Shown here: in pieces, positions 45,765-53,790 of the stretch
How positions within the stretch are numbered: position 1 is the stretch's first letter
How the letters are laid out: each line of letters starts with the position of its first letter
Program-made: the position numbers and the translations under genes
From: a virus
Direction: 5' to 3' (one strand)
Length of the DNA: 54,532 bases
IMG/VR virus record: IMGVR_UViG_3300022752_000089
Span: 1 to 54,532 of that record
Notes under the pieces: model-generated
Told to the model about the DNA's origin: nothing
Database searches by the model: none
The model's input: only the letters and a program-made list of their open reading frames with translations

Positions 45765-47852
45765 ATGGAACTAATTGATACAAAATCACTTTTGGCCAAA
45801 CTGATGGCCACAGAAAACATTACCATTGAACATCGTAATGTTCGTACAGCATCCTTTGATGTTAAGAACCGTATTTTGGTTATTCCCACACTAGATAAAA
45901 ACCTATCGGCAGCTTTGTATGACCTTTTTACTGGTCATGAGGTTGGCCATGCTCTCTACACTCCTATGGACGGAATGCTTGAAGCAAAAAAACAAAAAAT
46001 TAACATGAGTGTTACCAATGTGGTTGAAGATTGCCGCATTGAACGCAAAATCAAATACAAATACCCAGGTCTTAAATTACCTTTCCTCAAAGCATACCAA
46101 GAATTGATTGAAAAAGACTTCTTTGGTACTAAAGGCAAAAACATAAACTTGCTAAACTTCCTTGACCGCTTGAACCTTTATACAAAAGGTGGCGTATCCT
46201 TGGGTATCAAATTCAATGAGATTGAACGTGGTTTGGTGAATGATGTTGAAAAAACAGAAACCTATGATGATGTTATTGAAGTTTCCAAACGTATCGTTGA
46301 ATACATGAAACAGGAAATGGAAGAACAAAAAGCCAAAGAAAAACTTCAGCCACAAGAAGATGATGGAGATGATTATGAGGAAGACTTTGACTTTGATTTA
46401 GATTCAGATGCATCAAATCAATCTGGTGATCCTGATGATGATGTTGAAACCGAAGATTCAGACTCAGATGAAGATTTTGATGAATCTGGTGATTTGGCGG
46501 ATGAAGATGATTTCAAAGATTCCAAAACTGAATCAGAAATCCGTTCTTTCACTGATGAAGCATTCCGTGAGAATGAAAGCCGACTGTTTGAGTTTGGTGA
46601 AGATTATTTGTATGCCAATGTTCCTAAAATGGAAGTTGAAAAAGTTGTCTACGATTACAAGCCTTTGTGGAAACGTTACAAAGAAGAAGAATTTTGTTCA
46701 GTAAAAACTGATGTTTACCTAAATCTCCGCCGTGAATCAAACAAGGTTGTTTCTTATCTTGTCAAAGAATTTGAAATGCGTAAGAACGCTGACCAACTAA
46801 AACGTGCCACCACTGCAAAAACTGGTGACTTGGATATGAAGAAACTTTTCTCATATGGTTTCAGTGAAGATATCTTTAAGAAAGTTACAGTTGTTCCTGG
46901 TGGTAAATCACATGGTCTTGTAATGTTCTTAGATTGGTCTGGTTCTATGGTTGACCATATGAGCAACACTATGAAGCAATTACTTAACCTTACTTTGTTC
47001 TGTAAGAAAGTAAACATTCCTTTTGAAGTGTATACATTTGTTGATGATATTGATTATGAATATAATTATCAACCTAAACCTAAAAAAGGTGATTTATTCG
47101 CCAGAAAATTTGGTATATGTAATATTCTTTCAAGTAGAATGTCTGCCGCTGAATTCACTTATGCTGGTTCTGCTCTTGTCTCTATGGCAGGTTGTGGACC
47201 TAATGGTAGAAGAAGTAAACAACCATATTGGATGTCCATGGCTGGAACTCCTTTGAATGAAGCAGTTATTGCCGCTATGGAAATTGTTCCGTACTTTCAA
47301 AAGAAATATAAATTGCAAATTGTAAACACTGTGTTTCTGACTGATGGTGAAGGATCTACTATTTCTGAAGTATATGAAGATGAAATTGGAAATACCAATT
47401 ACAATTCAAGATACAACAAAAAACATATGGTGATTCGTGATCCAATCACCAGACACCAAGAAATGGTCAGAAGTAATTCAAATTCTTTTGGTCAAACAAG
47501 TGCATTGATTCGTTTGTTGAAGAAACGTACAAATTCCAATATTGTTGGATTCTATGTTTTGAAAACTAGAGACATTACTGGTTCTGCTGGCAATATGTTC
47601 TTTCCAGATTATTCTGAAAGATATAAAGTCAAAGAACAATTTACAAAAGATAAATTCTTTGTGGTTCAAAACACTGGATTTGATGAGTACTATTTGCTCC
47701 GGTCAAACGGCCTAGATACTGAGGATGATGTAGCCTTTGAGGTTAAGGAAAATGCCACTAAACGTGGTATCGTTTCCGCATTTACTAAGTATGCAGGTAA
47801 CCGAATTAACAATCGTGTTATTCTAAACCGTTTTATCAACATGATTACATAG
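45765..47852 (+). CDS. Zincin-like metalloprotease with VWA domain
   Basis: 695 aa. An N-terminal HEVGH (58-62, in TGHEVGHALYTP) with a downstream NVVEDCRIE (84-91) is a zinc-metalloprotease site. A very acidic linker (about 195-250) follows. The C-terminal VWA domain has a complete MIDAS: FLDWSGSM (D388-x-S-x-S), a Thr in AGTPLNEAV, and FLTDGEGS. The VWA part is reminiscent of CobT/MoxR-partner proteins. Similar proteins exist in T4-like phages of aquatic bacteria, annotated as peptidases, with no known target. A MoxR-type AAA partner is not in the window. Confidence 0.75.
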   Translation: MELIDTKSLLAKLMATENITIEHRNVRTASFDVKNRILVIPTLDKNLSAALYDLFTGHEVGHALYTPMDGMLEAKKQKINMSVTNVVEDCRIERKIKYKYPGLKLPFLKAYQELIEKDFFGTKGKNINLLNFLDRLNLYTKGGVSLGIKFNEIERGLVNDVEKTETYDDVIEVSKRIVEYMKQEMEEQKAKEKLQPQEDDGDDYEEDFDFDLDSDASNQSGDPDDDVETEDSDSDEDFDESGDLADEDDFKDSKTESEIRSFTDEAFRENESRLFEFGEDYLYANVPKMEVEKVVYDYKPLWKRYKEEEFCSVKTDVYLNLRRESNKVVSYLVKEFEMRKNADQLKRATTAKTGDLDMKKLFSYGFSEDIFKKVTVVPGGKSHGLVMFLDWSGSMVDHMSNTMKQLLNLTLFCKKVNIPFEVYTFVDDIDYEYNYQPKPKKGDLFARKFGICNILSSRMSAAEFTYAGSALVSMAGCGPNGRRSKQPYWMSMAGTPLNEAVIAAMEIVPYFQKKYKLQIVNTVFLTDGEGSTISEVYEDEIGNTNYNSRYNKKHMVIRDPITRHQEMVRSNSNSFGQTSALIRLLKKRTNSNIVGFYVLKTRDITGSAGNMFFPDYSERYKVKEQFTKDKFFVVQNTGFDEYYLLRSNGLDTEDDVAFEVKENATKRGIVSAFTKYAGNRINNRVILNRFINMIT

Positions 47853-47860
47853 GAGAACAA

Positions 47861-48091
47861 ATGAACATATATTCAGAATTTGTTAATGAAAACAAAAAAG
47901 CTACAGTAACAAAAATGAAATTAGAAGGTCTTGACCCAAGGTTTCAAAAGTGGGAAGTTACTTTATTCATTGAAGGTCGGATGATTCAAAAAATCACCAC
48001 ACATAGTGAAGAAAAAGCCGAACACATTGCTGAAGATTTTGTGCAGAATGAGAATGGTGGTGCTTCATCACTATTGAGTGAGTATGTCTAA
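47861..48091 (+). CDS. Small hypothetical protein
   Basis: 76 aa with GGAGAA before ATG. The first residues MNIYSEFVNE|N loosely resemble the capsid-targeting leader, but the gene is in an early-type operon. The rest is a small alpha/beta domain (RFQKWEVTLFIEGRMIQKIT; EKAEHIAEDFVQNE). Function unknown. Confidence 0.65.
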   Translation: MNIYSEFVNENKKATVTKMKLEGLDPRFQKWEVTLFIEGRMIQKITTHSEEKAEHIAEDFVQNENGGASSLLSEYV

Positions 48092-48335
48092 GCGTGACAA
48101 AGACTATCAAGCCGCAAAAGATGTGCTTGATGACCTTATTGACCGATGCAAGAATGTACGAGAGTATAAAATCTCTTGCTACTTAGACGAAGCTTGGGTT
48201 CCTGCTGGTTCAATGCCTTTTGATATTATTATTAGAAATGGTATTGTGACCTGTAGGGTTTTGGCGGAGAGTAAATTGGAAGCAGCCTTAATGATTGCTA
48301 ACGAATTACCTGTTATTATGTTTATAGATGATTAA
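48084..48335 (+). CDS. Small hypothetical protein
   Basis: 83 aa from ATG 48084 (a GTG at 48078 is in frame). A helical, charged start (KRDKDYQAAKDVLDDLIDRC) and a beta-rich middle (VPAGSMPFDIIIRNGIVTCR). Overlaps both neighbours by 8 nt. No family recognised. Confidence 0.62.
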   Translation: MSKRDKDYQAAKDVLDDLIDRCKNVREYKISCYLDEAWVPAGSMPFDIIIRNGIVTCRVLAESKLEAALMIANELPVIMFIDD

Positions 48336-48609
48336 TATGGATAAAAAGACTAAAGAGATTTTTTGTATTACGCAGGAAGAATGTGCTGAGGTTACACAGG
48401 CTATTTCTAAAATTTTTAGATTTGGATTTAACTCAGTACATCCTGTTACCGATAAAAGCAATATGCAAAGCTTAGAAGAAGAAGTTGGTGACCTTCTAGC
48501 GATGATTGATATTATGGTAGAGAAGTGTATTGTTTCTGATTCTAATATCAATGCTGCTAGAATTGCAAAGAAAGAAAAACTGAAGATTTGGTCCAGTATC
48601 TATGAGTGA
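48328..48609 (+). CDS. MazG-like NTP pyrophosphohydrolase
   Basis: 93 aa. FCITQEECAEVTQAISKIFR gives the E-E-x2-E helix, and LEEEVGDLLAMIDIM the E-x2-D helix of the all-alpha NTP-PPase fold. Single-domain and short. It may clean non-canonical or signalling nucleotides. Start is ATG 48328 or the in-frame ATG 48337. Confidence 0.78.
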   Translation: MINMDKKTKEIFCITQEECAEVTQAISKIFRFGFNSVHPVTDKSNMQSLEEEVGDLLAMIDIMVEKCIVSDSNINAARIAKKEKLKIWSSIYE

Positions 48610-48739
48610 TGAAGAAGTTTTAGCAATCTATGAGGACATGAAACGAATTTACGGAGAAAAATTACCGAATCCTGACCATGAACCTATAAGATTCAGATAT
48701 TATTATACATTATATAAACATTATCATGGAGTGAAGTGA
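48602..48739 (+). CDS. 45-aa ORF
   Basis: ATG 48602 overlaps the MazG-like stop, and its TGA (48737-48739) overlaps the next start. The product is MSDEEVLAIYEDMKRIYGEK followed by a Tyr/His-rich end. Coupled on both sides, family unknown. Confidence 0.55.
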   Translation: MSDEEVLAIYEDMKRIYGEKLPNPDHEPIRFRYYYTLYKHYHGVK

Positions 48740-49101
48740 TGGCAGCTATTTCAACCGGTACAGATTTTCCAACAGATGGTAACATCGTTCCAGATTCTAA
48801 TTGGAGGTGGCATCCATCAACATCACCATTAACATACGAACACCCCATACAAGGCAAGATGTTTATGGTAAGTTTCACTGCATCTGATATTCTTATGATT
48901 GATAAAACTGAAGATGTATGGAAACAAGAAATTAAAAAACAATTAGCCATAGATTTAGCAGAGAAAATGTTAGAAGAAGGTGCAATTGAATTTACACAAA
49001 TACAAGACTCTGCTTGGGGACATAAGATAATTAAGGCTCGTTGTTTCCTTATTCCAGATAATCAAGTAAGAATACTGAGGACACTATATAAGGATAAATG
49101 A
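48739..49101 (+). CDS. Hypothetical protein
   Basis: 120 aa from ATG 48739 (GTG 48736 in frame; GGAG at 48728 fits the ATG). Beta-rich N-terminal half with WRWHPSTSPLTY and MFMVSFTASD, helical C-terminus. No known family. Confidence 0.65.
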   Translation: MAAISTGTDFPTDGNIVPDSNWRWHPSTSPLTYEHPIQGKMFMVSFTASDILMIDKTEDVWKQEIKKQLAIDLAEKMLEEGAIEFTQIQDSAWGHKIIKARCFLIPDNQVRILRTLYKDK

Positions 49102-49114
49102 ATAAGAGGTCAAA

Positions 49115-49402
49115 ATGAAAAAACTACTATTACTTTTATTATTCACCACATCGGCATATGCTCAACAAGAGATTCAAATATTTGACCTCACAAGACCATT
49201 GAAATGTGCCGCAGTAGAAGATATTATGCTTTTCATCAATCAGAATTTTGGTGAAACAATGGCATGGGTTGGTAAAGATGAAAACAATTCTTCTTATCTA
49301 TCAATATACAAAAACAAGGAAACTGGAACTTGGTCTTTGATTCAATATGATTCTAAAGTTGGATGTTTCTTAGGTTCAGGCTCACAAGGATCGCCAGTCT
49401 AA
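49115..49402 (+). CDS. Small exported protein
   Basis: 95 aa. Clear signal peptide MKKLLLLLLFTTSAYA with cleavage after AYA. The mature part (QQEIQIFDLTRPLKCAAVED...) has two Cys. I recognise a family of small periplasmic proteins common in T4-like phages of aquatic bacteria; role unknown. The 69 nt after it hold no clear signal. Confidence 0.72.
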   Translation: MKKLLLLLLFTTSAYAQQEIQIFDLTRPLKCAAVEDIMLFINQNFGETMAWVGKDENNSSYLSIYKNKETGTWSLIQYDSKVGCFLGSGSQGSPV

Positions 49403-49471
49403 ATTGTGACAGGAATATTACGAAGTGTTGATTATTATAGATAATGGAGACACCACAATTAATATTCCAAA

Positions 49472-50251
49472 ATGCAAAAAACATATAGAACTATATTCGT
49501 TAGTGATGTACACCTTGGCACTAAAGACAGTCAAGCTGACAAACTCAATAATTTCTTAAAACATAACAGTTGCGAAACACTGTACCTTGTTGGTGATATT
49601 ATTGATGCGTGGAGAATCAAACAAAACAAATGGCGTTGGAAGCAATCACATACAAATGTGGTACGCAGAGTACTAGGCCATGCCAAACGTGGAACTAAAG
49701 TCATCTACGTTGCCGGCAATCACGATGAATTCCTCAGGCCATTTATTCAATATAACATTGGATTTGGTCTGATAGAAGTAGTCAATCAAACAGAACACGT
49801 TGGTGCAGATGGTAAACATTATCTGGTCACACACGGAGACCTATTTGATGGTATTACAAGACTAGCACCATGGTTATCAATGTTAGGAGACAAAGCATAT
49901 GATTTCATACTTAGCCTCAACAGTAAATATAATTGGATTCGTCATAAGCTGGGTTTTGGTTACTGGAGCCTTAGCCTGTTTCTTAAGCAGCGTGTTAAGA
50001 AAGCTGTAGACTTCATATTTCAGTTTGAAAAGAACTTATCAGATTATTGCAAGAAACGTGGATTTGATGGAGTTATCTGTGGACATATACATCATGCAGA
50101 AATAAAAGAAATAAATGGTGTCACATACATGAACGATGGTGATTGGGTAGAATCATGTACTGCGTTGGTAGAACACCATGATGGTACTTGGGAAATAGTA
50201 ACATGGATTAAGGAGAGTGATAATGACAAAGACGATATTGATAGTAACTGA
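49472..50251 (+). CDS. LpxH-like metallophosphoesterase
   Basis: 259 aa. Full metallophosphoesterase set: FVSDVHLGT, LVGDIIDAW, VAGNHDEF, VTHGDLFDG, ICGHIHHAEI. Length and the segment KWRWKQSHTNVVRRVL fit the UDP-2,3-diacylglucosamine pyrophosphatase (LpxH-like) group, which works in lipid A synthesis at the inner membrane. The group also has members of unknown substrate, so the lipid A role is inferred. Overlaps the GT4 gene. Confidence 0.82.
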   Translation: MQKTYRTIFVSDVHLGTKDSQADKLNNFLKHNSCETLYLVGDIIDAWRIKQNKWRWKQSHTNVVRRVLGHAKRGTKVIYVAGNHDEFLRPFIQYNIGFGLIEVVNQTEHVGADGKHYLVTHGDLFDGITRLAPWLSMLGDKAYDFILSLNSKYNWIRHKLGFGYWSLSLFLKQRVKKAVDFIFQFEKNLSDYCKKRGFDGVICGHIHHAEIKEINGVTYMNDGDWVESCTALVEHHDGTWEIVTWIKESDNDKDDIDSN

Positions 50252-51218
50252 TAATTTACCAGAGCAAATAAATGGTGTCGTTACAACTTACAAGAATCTG
50301 GAAGCGCAGGCTGTTGCTGACGGTTATAATATTGTGTATCTTGACCCCTCTCGATTTCCCCATATTAACGCTCCTCGTTATCCGGAAGTTAAACTCTCTT
50401 GGGTTCGTAAAATCGGTAGAAAGATTAAAGAGATACAGCCGGACCATATTCATATCGCAACAGAAGGTCCAGTGGGGCTTGCTTGCCGTGTGTGGTGTGA
50501 CCGTAAGAATCTTACTTACAATACCGCTTATCATACTAAGTTTCCCGAAGGGATAAAGAAACTGCTTGGTATTCCAGAATTTATCACATGGTCTTATGTC
50601 CGTTGGTTTCATAAACATTCTGGTAAAGTACTCACTACGACCGAAACAATGGTGAATGACCTGAGATACCATGGCTTTGATGGTACAGTCATTCCATGGA
50701 CTAGAGGTGTTGACCGTGATATTTTCAATCCAAATCATCGTGTAGAAACAACCAGTAAATATTTGGTCTGTGTCAGTCGTGTCAGCAAAGAAAAGAATTT
50801 GGAAGATTTCTTAGAAATGGACTTTCCAGGTTATCTCAAAGTCATGGTCGGTGACGGGCCTATGTTAGAGACATACAGAAAGAAATACCCTGATGTACAC
50901 TTTACTGGTTTCAAAACTGGTATACAGTTGGCTCAGTATTATGCCAATGCAGAAGCATTTGTATTCCCATCCCGTTGGGAAACATTTGGTATTGTTATGA
51001 TTGAAGCCATGGCTTGTGGTACTCCTGTTGCCGCATTTCCGACTGCCGGTCCTATGGACGTAATTGAAGAAGGCAAGACTGGTTTTATGGACAAAGACCT
51101 AAGTACAGCAGTATACCGCTGCTTAGGCCTTGACAGGGACAAGGTACTAGAGTATAGTATAAAGTGGAGCTGGGAACATTGTTGGAAGATATTTAAGGAT
51201 AATCTAGTACCTGTATGA
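50223..51218 (+). CDS. Glycosyltransferase family 4
   Basis: 331 aa from ATG 50223 (AAGGAG at 50211; the GTG at 50217 is less well placed). GT-B fold: the N-terminal DNLPEQINGVVTTYKNL, HIHIATEGPVGLACR, and C-terminal CVSRVSKEKNLEDFL, AEAFVFPSRWETFGIVMIEA and MACGTPVAAFP with the E-x7-E motif. Close in pattern to MgtA/SQDG-synthase-like mannosyl- and glycolipid transferases, consistent with its pairing with the LpxH-like gene. Confidence 0.86.
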   Translation: MTKTILIVTDNLPEQINGVVTTYKNLEAQAVADGYNIVYLDPSRFPHINAPRYPEVKLSWVRKIGRKIKEIQPDHIHIATEGPVGLACRVWCDRKNLTYNTAYHTKFPEGIKKLLGIPEFITWSYVRWFHKHSGKVLTTTETMVNDLRYHGFDGTVIPWTRGVDRDIFNPNHRVETTSKYLVCVSRVSKEKNLEDFLEMDFPGYLKVMVGDGPMLETYRKKYPDVHFTGFKTGIQLAQYYANAEAFVFPSRWETFGIVMIEAMACGTPVAAFPTAGPMDVIEEGKTGFMDKDLSTAVYRCLGLDRDKVLEYSIKWSWEHCWKIFKDNLVPV

Positions 51219-51862
51219 AACCAAAGATAGCATTATTTCTACACCAACCAAAATGTTCAGTACAATCTGGTAATGGTATCATGCAATCTCTTTCCAAGTA
51301 TTATGACTTTAAGATATTCACTAAGCATAAAGTAGAAGATGACTTCTTTGACGATATCCAAATCACTGCGTTCCCCGGTGGTATTGGCGATTCCGAATCC
51401 TACCAATTCCTATTCAAAGAAAACGGAAAGACCATAAAACAATTTGTACGCCGAGGTGGTAAATACCTCGGTATTTGCATGGGCGGCTATTGGGCAACTA
51501 ATCACTACTTTAATCTCCTTGATGGAATTCATGCTGAGCAATACATCAAGCGTCCTAACACAGACACCAGGAGACCTCACGCCAAGAACCAACGAGTCCT
51601 GTGGGCTGGCGAAGAGCAGAGAATGTTCTTCTATGATGGGCCTGCATTTACTGGTCCTGGTCTTGCATCGTCAGAGATAATCTCCTTATATCCCAATGGC
51701 GATCCGATGGCTCTTATACAGGACAATGTAGGGGTTATCGGCTGTCATCCAGAAAGTACACCACACTGGTACAATACATACTCATGGATGAAGCCTCATT
51801 ATCACGGTGGAGAGCATCATAAATTACTATTAGAGTTCACTGACCAACTAATAAGGAAATAA
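51215..51862 (+). CDS. Class I GATase-like protein (BPL-N type)
   Basis: 215 aa. AFPGGIGDSESYQFLF, then FVRRGGKYLGICMGGYWATN (nucleophile C88) and GVIGCHPESTPHWY (catalytic His followed by Glu) match the DJ-1/GATase superfamily branch found at the N-terminus of some biotin-protein ligases. Peptidase- or amidase-type chemistry is possible. It overlaps the GT4 gene by ATGA and may belong to the same pathway. Confidence 0.75.
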   Translation: MKPKIALFLHQPKCSVQSGNGIMQSLSKYYDFKIFTKHKVEDDFFDDIQITAFPGGIGDSESYQFLFKENGKTIKQFVRRGGKYLGICMGGYWATNHYFNLLDGIHAEQYIKRPNTDTRRPHAKNQRVLWAGEEQRMFFYDGPAFTGPGLASSEIISLYPNGDPMALIQDNVGVIGCHPESTPHWYNTYSWMKPHYHGGEHHKLLLEFTDQLIRK

Positions 51863-51863
51863 A

Positions 51864-51995
51864 ATGTCTTGGTTCAAACATAGTCCACCAAAATATCCAC
51901 CGAACCACACACCAGTACCACCGCCACAGAGAACCAGTCCGGCCACAGAGAAAAGTCTAAAGGCAGCAAAGAAAAAAGGACCTAAGAAAAAATGA
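51864..51995 (+). CDS. 43-aa Pro/Lys-rich ORF
   Basis: ATG 51864 to TGA 51993-51995. The product MSWFKHSPPKYPPNHTPVPP ends with a lysine-rich tail; probably disordered. It begins 1 nt after the GATase stop (AAGGAA at 51853) and overlaps the next gene by ATGA. Similar tiny Pro/Lys-rich proteins exist in related phages. Confidence 0.58.
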   Translation: MSWFKHSPPKYPPNHTPVPPPQRTSPATEKSLKAAKKKGPKKK

Positions 51996-52198
51996 GAGTT
52001 ACCTATCCTTTTCTTGCGGCACTCCGAAAAAACGAGATGGACCATCATTACCTAAAGTGGTCACAGAACAGAATGAATTATGTTGACCATCTGCACAGAA
52101 AAGGTGACCATTTCAAATCGGATATGATTGCTCTGTACAACAAACGTGGTGACCTAAAACGGTATCAGGACAGGACAACTATTGACATTTTTCTTTGA
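51992..52198 (+). CDS. Small basic hypothetical protein
   Basis: 68 aa, His/Lys/Arg-rich and helical (FLAALRKNEMDHHYLKWSQN then RMNYVDHLHRKGDHFKSDMI). Coupled to the 43-aa ORF. No family recognised. Confidence 0.62.
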   Translation: MRVTYPFLAALRKNEMDHHYLKWSQNRMNYVDHLHRKGDHFKSDMIALYNKRGDLKRYQDRTTIDIFL

Positions 52199-52210
52199 AT
52201 GTAATATAAT
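52182..52210 (+). promoter_or_regulatory. Consensus sigma-70 promoter
   Basis: TTGACA (52182-52187), a 17-bp spacer and TATAAT (52205-52210): perfect consensus. The -35 box lies within the end of the preceding ORF; AGGAGAG and ATG 52233 follow. Confidence 0.87.
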
Positions 52211-52232
52211 TTCGTTATAGGAGAGAATTATA

Positions 52233-52442
52233 ATGTCTGAAGAAACACAATACAAATACGAAGGCCAGTATTCGTCTGGAGGAACATTCTCAATAGCCAA
52301 CAACTGGCCAAAACCAGTGGGTTATTGGGTATTATATCCAGGAGCTTTTCGTACATCATTTGCCATGTATAAGAAACCTCATAGAATACAGATTTGGTTT
52401 ACAGAGAAACTGTTAGGATGGAAGTGGGAGGATGCAAAATGA
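52233..52442 (+). CDS. Small hypothetical protein
   Basis: 69 aa, Trp/Tyr-rich (NNWPKPVGYWVLYPGAFRTS; IWFTEKLLGWKWED). The end resembles other short phage proteins with a KLLGW(E/K)W motif. Strong ribosome site AGGAGAG. Function unknown. Confidence 0.66.
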   Translation: MSEETQYKYEGQYSSGGTFSIANNWPKPVGYWVLYPGAFRTSFAMYKKPHRIQIWFTEKLLGWKWEDAK

Positions 52443-52663
52443 AATATTACAGAATATCTTTTGAAGGTGAATGTGGCCAGCATGTAGAAGAAACGTGGTC
52501 AGAGAAACAAATCCTTGGATCATCATGGTATCGCAATTGGGTATTGATGATGGTACAGGCGGACAAAGCCTTTTTGATGGCTGATGAAACAGCCATTGAT
52601 GACTGGTGTGTTGTACATTGGGCTGTAGAGGTAGAGAAACCCGATTGGATTGATGAAAAGTGA
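52439..52663 (+). CDS. Small acidic hypothetical protein
   Basis: 74 aa from ATG 52439 (ATGA overlap with the previous gene; an in-frame GTG upstream lies in the previous gene). Acidic, six Trp (EETWSEKQILGSSWYRNWVL; DDWCVVHWAVEVEKPDWIDE). Last plus-strand gene of the window. Confidence 0.62.
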   Translation: MKYYRISFEGECGQHVEETWSEKQILGSSWYRNWVLMMVQADKAFLMADETAIDDWCVVHWAVEVEKPDWIDEK

Positions 52664-52821
52664 ATTTTTCTCTTGGAGCCACCTGAAAAAAATTTTGAAT
52701 CCTTGGGAACCGGCCGAGAAAATAAAAAATAGGAAAAAAGAGTTTGACCTGGTGGGGCTTTTTATATAAACACATACCACCACCCCACCAACCCCACCAC
52801 CAACTGCTCTCCCACTGAGCC
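52664..52821 (+). other. Intergenic junction between opposing modules
   Basis: No plausible gene. It holds an 8-bp inverted repeat TGGTGGGG (52750-52757)/CCCCACCA (52783-52790) with a T-rich loop, a CCA/CCCC-rich low-complexity stretch, and at 52804-52821 an 18-nt segment. Read on the minus strand, that segment looks like a tRNA D-arm (GGCTCAGTGGGAGAGCAG), without the rest of a tRNA. Confidence 0.4.
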
Positions 52822-52855
52822 AAAAAAAAAGACCGAGAGCACAGCTCAATCGGTC
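52822..52855 (-). terminator. Rho-independent terminator of the minus-strand module
   Basis: On the minus strand GACCGA...TCGGTC with an inner GAGC/GCTC stem and a 3-nt loop is followed by nine T. It lies 43 nt after the stop of the Gp88-like gene. Confidence 0.88.
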
Positions 52856-52897
52856 CGAAAGCAGCACGGTTTTCAGTGCCATACCTGTCCTGTCAAA

Positions 52898-53548
52898 TTA
52901 TGCGGCAACCGCCTGTAATTTAATAACCTTGGCCATTTTGCGGCCGTGAGCAATATATGCCACAACCGGCACATCCTTAGAATAACAAGCACGGCAGCCA
53001 GAGCACTTGCCGCCATTATCGGGTGCCGTACAAGCAACCACACCAGCAGGCAGAGGCATACCAGCAGGCACAATGGTACTGCCATGCACACCAGCAGTAT
53101 AGGTGCCATCCACGGCATCGCTACTACGGCGGACCATGACATTCGGCAGAGCCTCCATTTGAGCCAGTATGGACTCAAATTTAGCAAATTTATACATACG
53201 GGTCGGTAACCAGTGCTTGGTGTTAGGTGTAGCCACCATGACAGCGTACATTTTAACAGCAAGGGAAAGCGAGTACATATCGCCGCTGTCAAACCAACGG
53301 AAGAAGCGTTGCTTGGAGAGAGCGCTTACCATGGTGTCAACCCAGCCAGCTTCCTGCCATGCAGCTTTATTGTCAGCGCGGACTGCTTTTGTGCCTTTGA
53401 AGGAGTAGCAGCCGGTGGTAGCGTAGCAACCAGAGCAAGCATCCACAAGCACGCCGGAGGCAGAGAGCGATCCGGGGCAAGTCTCCAACGCTTGCAGAGA
53501 CCAGCTCAGAATATTATCGAGCTTGCTGGTTTTTGATAATTTATTCAT
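52898..53548 (-). CDS. Gp88-family protein (Cys-rich)
   Basis: 216 aa. CPGSLSASGVLVDACSGCYA then TTGCYSFKGTKAVRADNKAA, then RFFRWFDSGDMYSLSLAVKM, KHWLPTRMYKFAKF and LPNVMVRRSSDAVDG, and the C-terminal GKCSGCRACYSKDVPVVAYI then AHGRKMAKV, follow the phage gene-product-88 family closely. Cys clusters at both ends suggest metal or Fe-S binding; the reaction is unknown. AAAGGAAAG precedes the ATG, and the promoter is at 53579-53606. Codon use is more G+C-rich than in the rest of the window. Confidence 0.85.
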   Translation of the reverse strand: MNKLSKTSKLDNILSWSLQALETCPGSLSASGVLVDACSGCYATTGCYSFKGTKAVRADNKAAWQEAGWVDTMVSALSKQRFFRWFDSGDMYSLSLAVKMYAVMVATPNTKHWLPTRMYKFAKFESILAQMEALPNVMVRRSSDAVDGTYTAGVHGSTIVPAGMPLPAGVVACTAPDNGGKCSGCRACYSKDVPVVAYIAHGRKMAKVIKLQAVAA

Positions 53549-53634
53549 TTTGCTTTCCTTTTTTGATTTGATGGAAGGAGTATATCATTCCTGGTTAAAA
53601 TGGCAACTGTAAACTTTTTTCTTCAAGCAAGCAA
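53549..53634 (-). repeat. Duplicated leader, copy 1
   Basis: The leader before the Gp88-like gene shares with copy 2 (54243-54320) an identical 24-nt block (53601-53624, equal to 54294-54317) that carries an A-tract and the -35 element. It also shares the -10 sequence TATACT, a TCCATCAAATC block, and an AAAAGGAAA ribosome site. Confidence 0.8.
53579..53606 (-). promoter_or_regulatory. sigma-70 promoter of the Gp88-like gene
   Basis: On the minus strand TTGCCA (53606-53601), a 16-bp spacer and TATACT (53584-53579). An A-rich stretch directly upstream of the -35 may act as an UP element. Confidence 0.7.
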
Positions 53635-53754
53635 CTGGAGTATTCTCTGAGCCGCTACGTGTACACCATGCACGGTTTCGCTTGCCAAAGCCAGCACAAT
53701 TGTATTATAATATGCGCCCACTAAAGCTCCAACCACAAAAAAGACTACTTTCAT
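53623..53754 (-). CDS. 43-aa membrane protein
   Basis: ATG 53754 with TTAGGA upstream. The product MKVVFFVVGALVGAYYNTIV then LALASETVHGVHVAAQRILQ is one hydrophobic helix plus an amphipathic tail. A longer in-frame start at 53886 would read through a strongly folded RNA region and is rejected. Its stop lies at the edge of the next promoter. Function unknown. Confidence 0.58.
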   Translation of the reverse strand: MKVVFFVVGALVGAYYNTIVLALASETVHGVHVAAQRILQLLA

Positions 53755-53790
53755 TCTAATTCCTAAAATGTTAACTTCTGTTTTCAATTT

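Noticed and set aside
49403-49471. Promoter before the LpxH-like gene
   Set aside because: TTGTGA and TATTAT are present but with 23-bp spacing; too weak to list.
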